From contig NC_049983.1 of assembly GCF_000003815.2 (NCBI RefSeq), forward strand, positions 17,023,545-17,087,544: a DNA stretch of 64,000 nucleotides. The letters are read 5' to 3'. A program made the translations under genes and the position numbers. The first letter of the stretch is position 1. Each line of letters begins with the position of its first letter. The notes below the pieces were generated by a model. The model did not search any database and was not told where the DNA came from. It was given only the letters and a program-made list of their open reading frames with translations. This stretch comes from Branchiostoma floridae. Lineage: Eukaryota > Chordata > Leptocardii > Amphioxiformes > Branchiostomatidae. Below are positions 53,182 through 64,000 of this stretch, piece after piece.

Positions 53182-54658
53182 CTCTCATGTCCCTAATAAA
53201 CATACCTTCCGGAATAAACATACCCCCCGGACAAATCTTCAAAATCTAATAAACATACCCCCCGGAATAAACATACCCCCCGGAAAATGACCAAATTGAC
53301 ATGTAGACTGTGTCCATGCTACTTCTGTTCAAGGGAAAGAAGATAATAAGCAGGTAGGTTATTTTTATTTACTTATACCTGCATGATTACCAAATCAGTT
53401 AAATATAGCTGTATGAATAATGAATATTGAATAACTATAGATATCTTGTTCAAATTATAATATTTTCTCCATTTTCTAAAGAAAGGTATACAGACTCCTA
53501 ACCGGGGGGGCCAACAGTGCTTTCAAATTCAACAAGTGAAAATTTACATGATACATGAATTTTCTACTCAGAACTTGAAGCAAGTAATCAATAAATATTT
53601 TTGTACATTACTTAAAATTACTGGCATATCAATAAAATCATTATAAATATAGCTCCAAGTACTCAACCATATATGTTTTAGACATAACCACCAATTAAAA
53701 CACACATCAACACTCCCAAAATGGACACAAACTGTTCACAAAGTTTTTGTGAGAGCTCGTCTGTGAAGTAGCCCAGCATTCAGGCCACAAATACTAAATA
53801 TGTTACAGATTATATTTTGACACTAGAAACCGCTAAAATTAGAAAATTTTATGATTATTTCTGAAATTCAACATCCTGAAAATATATATGACATTTTGTG
53901 CCCATCATTACACCGAAATAAAATCATTTTCACCCGTTTACGGCCTCATTTTAGTGATTCGAATCTGCATGGCTCCCAACAGGGTGCTAGCTTTACTGTC
54001 AGTGCGTGTGTTATTCCTGGCAGCCATGTTGGATCAGTTTCGGTCTTTTTCTTCAAGTTTAAAGCTGTTTTTACGGACGGATTTCTGCTGTTTTTGGTGA
54101 ATTTGCGGCCCCAAAACTCACATTACAAGGGAAAGAAGGTTCTAATTGTTGTTTCTTATGTGAAGGAATTATTCGTCCGCCCCGTTGACGCTGCCGATAG
54201 CGCATGGAACCACATGGTCGGAAGTATACTGTACCGCTACATGCTAAAATTATGTGATCAGTGTGTTCATTTACGATGTAAATAGAGACTGTAAAAGTTG
54301 TTTATATAAAAAATTGTGCTTCAAAACGTCAGTGTGGCGGCTTATTTTCACAATAATAACATTTATTTTGTACATTCATAGTGAAATCGACCGATATTTT
54401 ACATAATCGCTAGGATGTTTGGGTCACAGTGGAGGGGAAATCCGAGCCGCTTCGGCCAAAAATAGTGAATTTTGAGCAAAAATACCGCGGCCATATGGAC
54501 AGAAAACCCCAAACTTTTTATTATGCGGTTGTCCCTGGTTAGCAAAGCCCCAATTTTAAAAAAAATAATAAACGTACCGTCCCAAATAAGAACGTACCGG
54601 GTGGAATTTTCTTGGGAAAAAAATAAACGTCCCGGTACGTTTATTAGGGACATGAGAG
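53182..54658. mobile_element. TA-flanked DNA element with inverted ends (1.48 kb)
   Basis: CTCTCATGTCCCTAATAAAC at the left has an inverted copy at 54639-54658, and TA flanks both sides (53180-53181, 54659-54660). Subterminal blocks repeat AATAAACATACC/AATAAACGTACC. One open frame of 144 codons (53851-54285) has no recognised domain and may be chance. TA target sites fit the Tc1/mariner superfamily. Confidence 0.8.
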
Positions 54659-57364
54659 TACCGACCATGGGCTATCGACCAAGCCTGACTTTTCCATGAT
54701 ATCCTGTCAAGTTCCGCAAGTCAAGTCAAGGTTGTCTGCCAACTCCTTCTCTAAAGTTACTGTTGTGAATGTGAGACTGACTGTGTATCCTGATCGCATA
54801 CTAACCAAGGCTCCGGTCTTTTGTGATATTCTGTTCATAGTTAAACAAAAATAGAAACAACCTTGGACAAAATCGCCATCTTTAACTAGTGATATAAACA
54901 ATTCCCAAAGACAGACTAGATAATTATTTGCCCAAAACTCCACATACCATCCAATGTTGGAGTCTTTCTGTTAGTATTACGTAGTCTGTCAACTAAGACT
55001 ATTTGCTATATCTTGTCAAGAAAATACAAAATTAGAAACAACTATCAGTAAAAAAACTTTCATATGCCATGCACTGTTGCAGACTTTCTACAAGTATGCA
55101 AAGTCTACCAACTAAGACCACAAGTGTGCAATATCCTGCCAAGAAAATACAAATTTAGAAACAACTAACAGTAAAGAAAAACTTTCATATGCCATGCACT
55201 GTTGCAGACTTTCTACATGAATACCTTAGTCGACCAACTAAGACCACAATTGCGCTATATCCTGTCAAGAACATTCAAAATTAAAAGCAACTATCAGTAA
55301 AAAAACTTTCATATGCCATGCACTATTGGGGACTTTCTACATGTATGCCTTTTGAGTCGACCAACTAAGACCACCTTTCTGCCATATCCTGTCACAAATC
55401 TAAATTAGAAATGACACTTCCATATGTCACAAGGCACATGCACTGTTGGAGACTTTAGATTTCATACGTAAGTCTCGCCAACCATAACAGTTATTTTGGA
55501 GCAATCTTTCTGAGAACACTGAAGAAATAGGAACAATTGGCACGCTGCCTTCATATTCTACACACTGAGAAACTCTTGTATTTATGATCGACCAACCAAG
55601 ACTTCGGTCTATTTCTCATAATCCTGTGATGATTGCAGGGGGAAAAGAATGCCACTGTCTTCATACAAATGTACATGACTATATCAAATATGTCAGATGA
55701 TTCTTCAAGATTCATCGAGTAACGCAGTCTTTCAGCCCACAGTATTTTACCAACAATTATAGAACATAAAAGTTTCCAAGACCCCCATAATTTCACTTTT
55801 ACTAAAGTCACTGGAAAGTCGCTAGAATGTTTCTTTAATTTAAAATGCTAACACTATAATAGGACCTTTTGCCTACAGGAAATGCAATGAACCCTCTAGT
55901 AGGCTCTACCAGTGCTATTTTCTTAATATTGACAAAACATATATATATATAGAGATAAAGATATTACAGATACTAATACCAAGAGGGTTAATACATTTTT
56001 GGTATTGGTACTTGTTATTTTCGTATTTAGACTGCTCAAAACCCCATCTCCCATCCTCTTCTTCTAAAGTAATCCAGTTCCATTTTGTTTGCTCTTTTCC
56101 ATAAACCAACACAATTACATTGTGTACACTTATGAAACTTGATTTTTCCCCAGACATTGTACACAGTACTTTGCTTGCCAAATATTTAATCTTCCTTTCT
56201 TTAATGGATGGCATGGCTTATAATTCCCCTGTAGAGTTTTTAGACTGCAGACGATCAATGTCAATTGGCAGTCTGCCACTGTTGGTGTAAACCTGTCAAA
56301 ATATTGAAACCTTCAGGAGGTTACATGATCATCCTCTTATCTATATGAACAGGAGCATTTCTAGAAGGGACACAACAAAGTGGAGCGACAGAGTGTCGCA
56401 ATGCTGTCGTATTAAGGTCATCTGAGTTAGCCCTGAATGGCAGCCACTGCAGATGTTTGCAACAGTCGTGTTGAGGTCACCTGAGTCACCTATTGTAACC
56501 TCCTCACAATTCAGCCCCTGGCTGCGAAGGAGAGTAGTCATTGGCCCAACCAATAACAATAACAATGATGTGGACTTAAACAAAGTGTGCGTTACTTTCA
56601 TCACTTGAATTTCATAGCAAAACCCGTGAGGATTAGGCAGAAAGCAAAGTGTGATTCTGGAAGTTCCATCGTATTCGCTTTGCGGTTACCGAAGGGTTCA
56701 CTTAGCGGTTACCCCAGGCGAGCCTTCATTCGCTTCCGAGCCTTGTAGAAAAGTAAGGAAGTCATTTTTTTTCAACCCCCTTCCCCAAAGTATCTAGAAA
56801 ATACCTCTGCCCCAGAGGTGTCGCAAAAAAAAATTGAAGAACTTCTGCAGGGAAGCATACATAGTACCTGACATGAAATTGATGAATTTATCTGATCCAG
56901 ACAATCCAACTGAGTTTACTGTCAGATACAATCTTACCTCTGCCTATTGTGTGATATATTACAGACTGTCACCAATACATACAGGGGGAGCAGGGCCCAT
57001 TATTCAAGCTAACATATCTCAAACAGATCTCAAAAATACAGCTTTGATACACCTGTTCTAAATTAAAACTGTGACAGTCCTTCCACAGAGATTAATGGAC
57101 TAGATTTAGTGATATGACAAACTAGTGCATGAGAATATGGCTTGAACTTGAAGTAACTAATGTTGAGTGCAGATTTTATCCATTGCTATAGTATATGCTT
57201 GCTTGGCCCAGGAAAATCTAAGTTGTATTTCCAATATTATAATAAATTACAAATCTGAAAAATTAGGGTTGATAAGTATGGATTCTCTTTCTTTTTTTAT
57301 TTTTAGATTCATTTTAACATTCAGGTGTTATGTACTACCTTGTAATAAAATGCCATATGCTGAT

Positions 57365-57426
57365 ACCCCAGTCCGATCTCAAAAATATTTATTGTTTGAT
57401 AGATATTTTTGGGATCGGGCTGGGGT
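57365..57426. repeat. 24-bp-arm hairpin
   Basis: ACCCCAGTCCGATCTCAAAA and its near-complement (two mismatches over 24 bases) flank a 14-nt loop. Confidence 0.75.
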
Positions 57427-57899
57427 CTGGAATCCAAGCTAGATATTGGCATGATTATGATTACAACTTTCAATAGAAGACTTTTTTAACTACAAAAATT
57501 ATACATTCAAAGAGGGTGATGCCTAATAATTGACAGCCATGCAAGCTACAATGTCAGCGTGAAACACCTTGATATTTCCTAAATTGATGCCATGCAGGAT
57601 GAGACATTTAATGCATACGGCAGTTCCCACGAGCTGGCCATGGCTGCTTGCAAACCTACATTTCACGCCATGAATGTCTGCGTAGTAAATTCACCAGCCA
57701 GATATTTCCTCAAGTTACATTGTGCTACCTTGTACATTTGTCTACAATGTCAAAAAAATGTAAGAGCAAATCCGAATATGTACTGCTTTCCTCTTTTTAC
57801 CTTAGGTGTATGTGGGTTTGTTTGTGAGTGTACAATGCATGATTGTGTGTTTTCCGGGATATTTATGGTCATAGCTAATAGTAAGAACCTATAGACAGT

Positions 57900-58030
57900 T
57901 AGTCTTATTGTAATAAGATTTGGTACGTTGGTTGGTGGTGTTGACCCAAAAGTCAAGTTGATTTTAATTTTTAGCCCCTCATGTGTGACTTGGTACTGCA
58001 GCTGAACTTCCGGGATTTGTACCCACAAAC
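57900..58030 (-). mobile_element. Fragment of the 51665-52733 element family
   Basis: The minus strand matches the GGAAGTT...CTGCAGTACCAAG and following CACACCA/ACCAACG part of the element at 51665-52733, diverged. Confidence 0.5.
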
Positions 58031-58499
58031 TTGACAAGAAAACAGCAGCAATTATAAAGACAAGAAGAGGTATAACAATGTGAGCACTACGGGGTCAACT
58101 CATGTGCGTACGTTTCATTTCCTTTCTTTTCAATCATAACAAAATTTAAGTAGAGATGCAGTGATCCAAGGAATTGAATTTGCGTGGCCTTAAACTAACA
58201 TGTTTCTACAATGGAAATGCTATCTTCCATGACTTCTAGTGACCTGACCTAGGAAACATCCTCTTAAAGATTTTGAAAAAAAAAAGAAAACTCTCCATTT
58301 TGATAATCTGGCTCTTCCCGAGCAGATAATGGTTCCCAAACGGAGCGACCCTGCGGAGATGCGAGGTGTTGGATGCTTCCTTTGATGGGATGAGATTTTG
58401 GAAGGCACTCAGGATTGCTGGCGCCAGACGCAGACATCCATTTTGTTTCAGTGACAACCTAATGCCCTTGACTTCTCCTTTTCCATGGATTATTTCAAA

Positions 58500-58660
58500 C
58501 TATAACAACCTGACCATAGCATGTCTAGGACAATAGATAGAAGAAATGGAAGTTCTTCTGCAGTACCTACATGTATAAACTATGATGTCACCAGACCATA
58601 CCATGTCTGGGACAAGAGATTTTTTTTAAATGGAAGTTCTTCTGCAGTACAAAATTGTGC
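58500..58660 (+). mobile_element. Tandem fragments of the same element family
   Basis: Two units share ACCATA(G/C)CATGTCT, GGACAA(T/G)AGAT and GAAGTTCTTCTGCAGTAC, resembling 52190-52540 of the larger element. Confidence 0.55.
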
Positions 58661-59613
58661 AATGTTACTTCAGAAAATGATTCTGACATATAAAAATGCT
58701 GGTTCTGAAAATTGTGAATTTTTTGGTTGAAAAATAAAATTCCATAATCTTTAAGAAAACTTTATCCTCTTCATTAAGTCCCCCTCCCCCCTACTTTTTC
58801 CTTCCACACAGATTAACAATATTCATGGCAATTTCTTCCCACTGAAATACATTTATAGAAAAAAGCACACTTCACAAAATGTACATGATGTATGGTGTCT
58901 ATATCCCGTTCTGTGATATATTCTAACCTTTATAAAACAGTGACATTTTTCCATCAGACAAGGCGATCCCTCATAATGCACTTTCTCACCCTCGAGCCAC
59001 GTTCCAATGTTTTACAATCAGCGGGTCAAATTGCGCCTGCCACCACCTGTTTTCTCACGGAATTGACGCCATCAGTCACGAAAGAAAACCAGCGGGCCCG
59101 CTTTACGTTTCCGCTGTTTAGCGCCGAGCCCATCGTTATTCTGTCAGGCCTTTGGGAAATGTGAGAAGTGGTCCGTGCATTAGAACTGCTCGTAAATTAC
59201 GTAGAGGTAGTTCCAATAATGTATGGGGTTCAATGACTCTTCTGAACTTTCTTTTACTGTGGTGGACTTTTTTCTTGTCAAGATGTCCGAATCCAACTCA
59301 ACCCTTCTGTCAAACAAAATCAAAAACAAATCTGATCAACTTTCTGCTTTATCTAAAAATGGAGACATGTTAAAATACCGTTGGAAACCAGTCTTCTAAA
59401 CCGACGTTCACTTTATAATTCATGAGTGTTAACAATTCTTTCACTTTTCAAAATCTCCTGTCTTCACTAAAATGATTCAGGTATTAATCAAAATTAAAAC
59501 TTTTTTTTCACAAAATACCTTCAGAAACAATAAAATTTTTTTAGTCTTTCCACTTGCATGCCGTCTAGCATGTCTTGCATGTCATCTAGCTTTGTAATAT
59601 TTTCTTAGTTAGA

Positions 59614-59680
59614 ATGAATGAATGGATGGCTGGATGAATGAATGAAAATGAATGAATGAATGAATAGATGAATGAATGAC
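59614..59680. repeat. AATG-type simple repeat
   Basis: Imperfect GAATGAATGAATG/GGATG tetranucleotide run. Confidence 0.9.
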
Positions 59681-60404
59681 CTTTGCTTATACTAGATCTG
59701 CCTTTATAGGTCACATAAAGTGTGCTTCAAAATGATAAGAACAATTTTTTGACACTAACATTCATCAAGGTTTCAAGATTTTAGACCCTGAATATTTCAA
59801 TTAGTCACGACATCAGGCTGAGGGCATTTCACATAGCATTAAGCACAAGTTTTTAGCAGAAAAAACTGTCATCGTATGATCATCAAGATGAGAGAAGACC
59901 CCTCACTGCTAATGAAGACTGGTTGTCGAGATGAGCGACCGTGTCAGGTACCATCCATTACGCACTATTTTGGGAGTTCCGAGGCACCGCAGCGACCACG
60001 AGAGGTCTCTACAAGAGCTTTTATAACCGCATTAGCTGCCGTCTTGTACGCAATTATGGCCAGATGCACTCTTATTTCATTCCACTATGCCAAACATCAC
60101 AAGTGGGTCAACAGATTGGGTTGGCTTCCTGTAGCAGAGTTAAAATCATACTGTCATCTCTCATTACTTTGCCAATTTTTGGAGAATTTTTAATGATGTA
60201 TTGATCAATGCAGCATTCACTTATCTTTGAGGTATGCACACTATTATTCATAATTAGTATCCAGGTGTACAAGACATTCTCAACAATACCTTTTTTTTTC
60301 CAATGTCAGGTCTTCGGGATACATGTACCCGGAGAAATCATGCTATCCAGCAATGTCATTTACTTTCTTTAAATTTAATACCAAATGTAAGTCAAAGTTG
60401 CTAC

Positions 60405-60660
60405 CCTTCCCACACTTTTTGGTATATAAGGCAGTGCCCATCTCAGTTTCAATTGCCCTTGGTCCACACAGTTCTGCAATCACTACACCTGGACCAGGGG
60501 GATATTCTGATAGAGTCATGTATTGAACTCCCATATTTGTTCTTAAATGCTGATTGCTACGCTTAAGAAAGCGGTCTTTGGTATGACTTGGCCAAGGAGC
60601 GAACTCAGGACCTAGCTAATGCAAGGCGAACACTATATGTGCCTAGCTATCACACTTTCC
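60405..60660 (-). mobile_element. tRNA-derived SINE, second family
   Basis: On the minus strand a degenerate tRNA-like head (TAGCTAGGCAC ... GTTCGCCTTGCATT ... GGTCCTGAGTTCGCTCC) is followed by a body shared with 37565-37780 and 15460-15640. The head also resembles parts of the 50444-50830 duplication. Confidence 0.65.
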
Positions 60661-61319
60661 CAGAAACATCAAAGTGAAGGGGCCATCTGACGGACAAACA
60701 ATATATCAGAGAATCACTTTCATCCGAGTCCCTGCACACCCTTTCGCTACACCCCGGATCTCAGCCAAATCCCTCCTGCACAGAAAACTCTCTTTGAAGA
60801 CTCCGAGTGAAAGTTTGATGGATTCATCCACGTCTACAATAAATGAAATTGGATTAACCAACGGCTCAGCGGCTAATCAGTCCCCTAATTCCTTCCTTTC
60901 ACATCAGCATGTCTTGAGAAGATGGACACAAAGCCGTGTATCGATCAGGGGAGTAGGGGGCGGCAATCAGTCCATCTCTAGTCCATTATCGAAGGTCCTC
61001 CTTATTCCAAGAAAATTGACAGGCCGAAAGGTGGCATAATCAGGTGGAAAATTGCATCGACCTGAGCTTTTAAGTGATGGTGCATTTTTTTCACATTGGT
61101 ATCAACTGAAAGTGTTAAGCAGAATGCTACTAGAAATAAAAAGATGTTGCTTTTTTACTTCTCTTTCAGAATTTTTTTAAGGAAAATGTAAATACTAGTA
61201 CTATTATCTGTTTGATCTCCATCTAAATATGCAAATCTCATGTATGATAGTATAAAAGTGAAATGTATCAACAGGAATCGGCTCGTATAAACTGATTTTT
61301 GAGTCCACAAATCAAAACC

Positions 61320-61750
61320 AAATCAAGAAGTTGATCCTGGCAACTCCATGCTCCCATTGCACCAACCACGTCTTCAAGCTGCAGAACATCACGAGTAAAT
61401 CTTCTACAGGCTCTTAGTCTTGTTTTTCCCTCGTACCATCCAGGAGTGGAACAAACTTGAGCCTGGTGTGGCAGAGGCGAGGTCTCTCACCCGGTTCAAA
61501 ACTAAACTGGGGAGGGCCCTGCTGCATTGAGTCACCCTACACACCCTTGTATATGTGTAAATGATACACACTAAATTCACTTGACTTGTCTTGCACCCAG
61601 AAATCAGTTGTTCATTGAAATCAGATGTCTTTTCCTTTTTCTCCAGACCTATGTTAATTTGTCCTGATCACTTGTTACTGACACATGCACACTGCCAGTT
61701 ATCCCTGTTATAGGGGCTTAGCAGTACAAATGAAGAAAAAAAGAAGAGTA
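61320..61750 (+). mobile_element. LINE 3' remnant (CR1/L2-like reverse transcriptase tail)
   Basis: From about 61424 the plus strand encodes LFFPRTIQEWNKLEPGVAEA and then LTRFKTKLGRALLH with a stop at 61528-61530, the conserved C-terminus of CR1/L2-type reverse transcriptases. Upstream frames are broken. The 3' part contains TATAGGGGCTTAGCAGTACA and an A-rich tail near 61735-61750, as in LINE 3' ends. Confidence 0.85.
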
Positions 61751-63639
61751 ATTCTTGGCAGTAATATTATAATCAAAACAATTTCCTGTATGCAGTTGAC
61801 CCCCTCCAGTTACCGCATTTCCTGACATCATCAACCGAGAAACATTTCAAGGTAATCTTGTGGAACGATTTCCAACCAATCAAACTCTGGACAAAGGCAA
61901 CCAATATGCAATGGTCTACGATCCTGGAATATCCATCATAATAGGTCTATTGAGGCTCCATTTCAACAGCGCTAATTACCAATTGCAGAATATATCTAGA
62001 TACATGTACACATCTACATGTATGTCTTGCACAGGAGATGCTTCTTCTAGCACGTAGCACATGGGCTTAACCAAATTAGCAACAGCCTGGGCTCTGGATA
62101 ATGAAGTTTGGGGTTGAATCCTGGTTATATCTGTCTCATAACTCTGCAGAGTACATCAAAATGCTATCCTAAAAAAAGTGTATTCGAGGCTTTCTTAAGA
62201 ATGTCTTGAACACCCAAATATCTGAAGTGTGCTTACAAGTACCTCAAAGATGACTGATGTTGCATTGCTGGATCTTATTATATTCATTGTTATCTTTATG
62301 ATGTGGCAGTCTTATGGTAACTGACAGATTCATAATACAAAATGTACGTTACAAGACCATGATAAATAGACACAGCTGTAACTGGACCAGTTATTTTGAT
62401 GGAAACTTGTTGGGCATGGATTTCATATTTAGGACAGCCATACTTAAAATTACAAACCAACAAATTCATATATTTTACTTGTACTGACTGCAAAAAAAAG
62501 CTGTTCTGATTCTAAACTACAATTTAAATTACATGTATAAAAATGTCTCTGTTGAACTCTATAACTCATACGCAAATTGTAGCTACCATCACTGGTCTTG
62601 AAGCACAAAACAATCTTTTCTGTGAAGAGGGACTTCCTTACAAAGAACACTTTTTTCCATTTCTTAGAACTGTTTTGAATATCATACCAGGAAATTGATA
62701 ATTGTCTTTCCCAAGAAAAAGCCATCCTTCAAGCTGCTTATATATAAGGCATCATGCAGACAATCTTTCATACTAGGTTTCTCCTTTGTTTAATCTAAGA
62801 GTCTTTTTCTGAGTCAAAACCCGTTCTAATCTTAGTCCTTTATGTACATTTTTAACTGTTGAAAATCTGCCTGTCCTTACACTTAAGGCCACTGGATGCA
62901 ATCTTCTCTCTTGGGGATTATCTTTTCTTTGCACAAGGATTTGTCTATTGGATCTGTTCTAATTTTAGATTTGTCCAAAGAAATGTGTTTAATTTCTACA
63001 ACCTAAACCTTAGATGGCACTCTTTCTGCAAACATTGTCCTTTCCTTTCTTCTCTGCTTCAAAACAGTTGTAATCTTAGACTAGGTCATTCTATTAATAA
63101 CTGTCCAAGAAAATGGGTTTCCTTTCAGCTACGGGTAAGCCTCAGTTCATCATTTTCTGCTAGACTGATGTTTTCCCTTTGAAATAAAACATTTCCCTGC
63201 ATCAAAAGCTGCTCTAAATTTAGAATATTTGATCAGCGAAAGACCCAAGAATTAGAGGTCCTTCAAGAAAAGATACAGCAATTAATCATGAATTGTTTGC
63301 CGTGCCACTCCTAAATTATTTTGACACTGGGAAAATGCATTTCTATTTTATCACAACATTGTATCAATAATTGTATTAAAAAATGGTCCAATCAGCCAAT
63401 TATGCCACACTAAAATTAACGAATTCTACAGTAATCTCTTCTGTAAGCCACATCTTTTCTCTCTATCACAATGTAAGTACCATAGTGACCAAACCAAAGA
63501 TGGGCACTCCTTGAGAATCAATCAACTTTTCCAGGAAGGACCATCTTTACAACAAAGAGCATCATTTCTTGAAAGCCTTCTCTATCATTGTAGCCACAAC
63601 GTCTAATGTCTGAAAACTCCCCGGCAGAAAAGAGCCATC

Positions 63640-63860
63640 CTCACACTCAGGGTTGACATCGCGGCAAAGCCTAACGATATCACCCCTGACAAATCAGCCA
63701 GGGTATTTGGGTATTTGGGGCGCCCTGCTTATGAATATCAATGAGCTTGCCTGATTTGTCGCGGGCCAATCAGCGACCGGATTGCAAGTTTCGAACAAAC
63801 AGCGTACGGCGCGGCGTGTACAAAGATCTGTATTTCTTTGCGTGATGGTAATGTTTTTTT
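63640..63860. promoter_or_regulatory. CpG-rich, CCAAT-containing patch
   Basis: It is locally GC/CpG-rich against AT-rich surroundings, with CCAATCAG at 63767 and inverted GACAAATCAG / CTGATTTGTC. It could be the promoter of the CDK17-like gene or of a neighbour. No start site is evident. Confidence 0.25.
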
Positions 63861-64000
63861 TTATCGTATGCTAGGTCGGTACATATATACGGTGATGCCG
63901 TGGTTACCCTATACCCACAGAACCGACAAATGTTAAATTTGGTACCTGATAAAGACGTCCGGACGCTGAAAGAACGTTACGCCCGTACTGTTATCTTGCT

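Larger units (their letters stand above)
55641..64000. other. Upstream region / 5' intron of the CDK17-like gene
   Basis: No coding exon could be assigned. The missing N-terminal exons of the kinase may be here in short form or beyond 64000. It contains fold-back, SINE and LINE pieces listed separately, an AATG-type simple repeat (59614-59680) and GC-richer unique patches at about 58960-59170, 59880-60100 and 60660-61040. Confidence 0.5.

Noticed and set aside
53851-54285. 144-codon frame inside the TA-flanked element as a transposase
   Set aside because: No DDE/D motif or helix-turn-helix seen, and it is too short for a transposase, so it is not called as a gene.
60674-61039. 121-codon plus-strand frame
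   Set aside because: No similarity recognised and no splice context; kept only as a composition island.

Overview
The window looks like nuclear DNA from an invertebrate deuterostome, most likely an amphioxus (Branchiostoma). This is inferred from chordate-like protein sequences in compact multi-exon genes, many short intronic minisatellites, tRNA-derived SINE copies, a CR1/L2-like LINE remnant and many small fold-back elements. No organism-specific marker proves it.

Left part (1-19263), all minus strand. A C2H2 zinc-finger protein runs off the left edge (exon 1-1046). Two neighbouring genes (6340-9056 and 10469-13042) share an unusual architecture: an N-terminal RING finger (with a B-box in the first) fused to a Rab-like small GTPase domain. 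Their intron positions match, so they are tandem paralogues. An inositol monophosphatase gene (15095-19263) follows.

Middle part (about 19.9-27.2 kb), plus strand. An MFSD3-like transporter in four coding exons (20432-23752), a tRNA-Gly(GCC) gene (24707-24777) and an intronless RPB3/POLR2C gene (25436-26263). The two protein genes have YY1-like ATGGCGGC motifs upstream of the coding start.

Right part (about 27.9-64 kb), minus strand. One large gene, a PCTAIRE kinase closest to CDK17, has 13 recognisable coding exons between 32675 and 50949 and a probable long 3' UTR. Its first exon or exons were not found and may lie in 55.6-64 kb or beyond the window. A 100-N assembly gap (46747-46846) sits in one intron.

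The most striking pattern is that several exon edges of the CDK17-like gene lie inside tandem repeats. The intron repeats copy the last or first few exon bases together with the splice site. This is seen at the exon carrying the PCTAIRE signature, the DFG exon, the exon ending at 38985, and both ends of the exon at 50824-50949. Milder cases affect the inositol monophosphatase acceptor at 16405, the last exon of the first RING-GTPase gene, and the stop codon of the transporter. The other unusual item is the RING/B-box/Rab-like fusion pair, whose GTPase domains keep the P-loop but lack the catalytic Gln and the NKxD motif.
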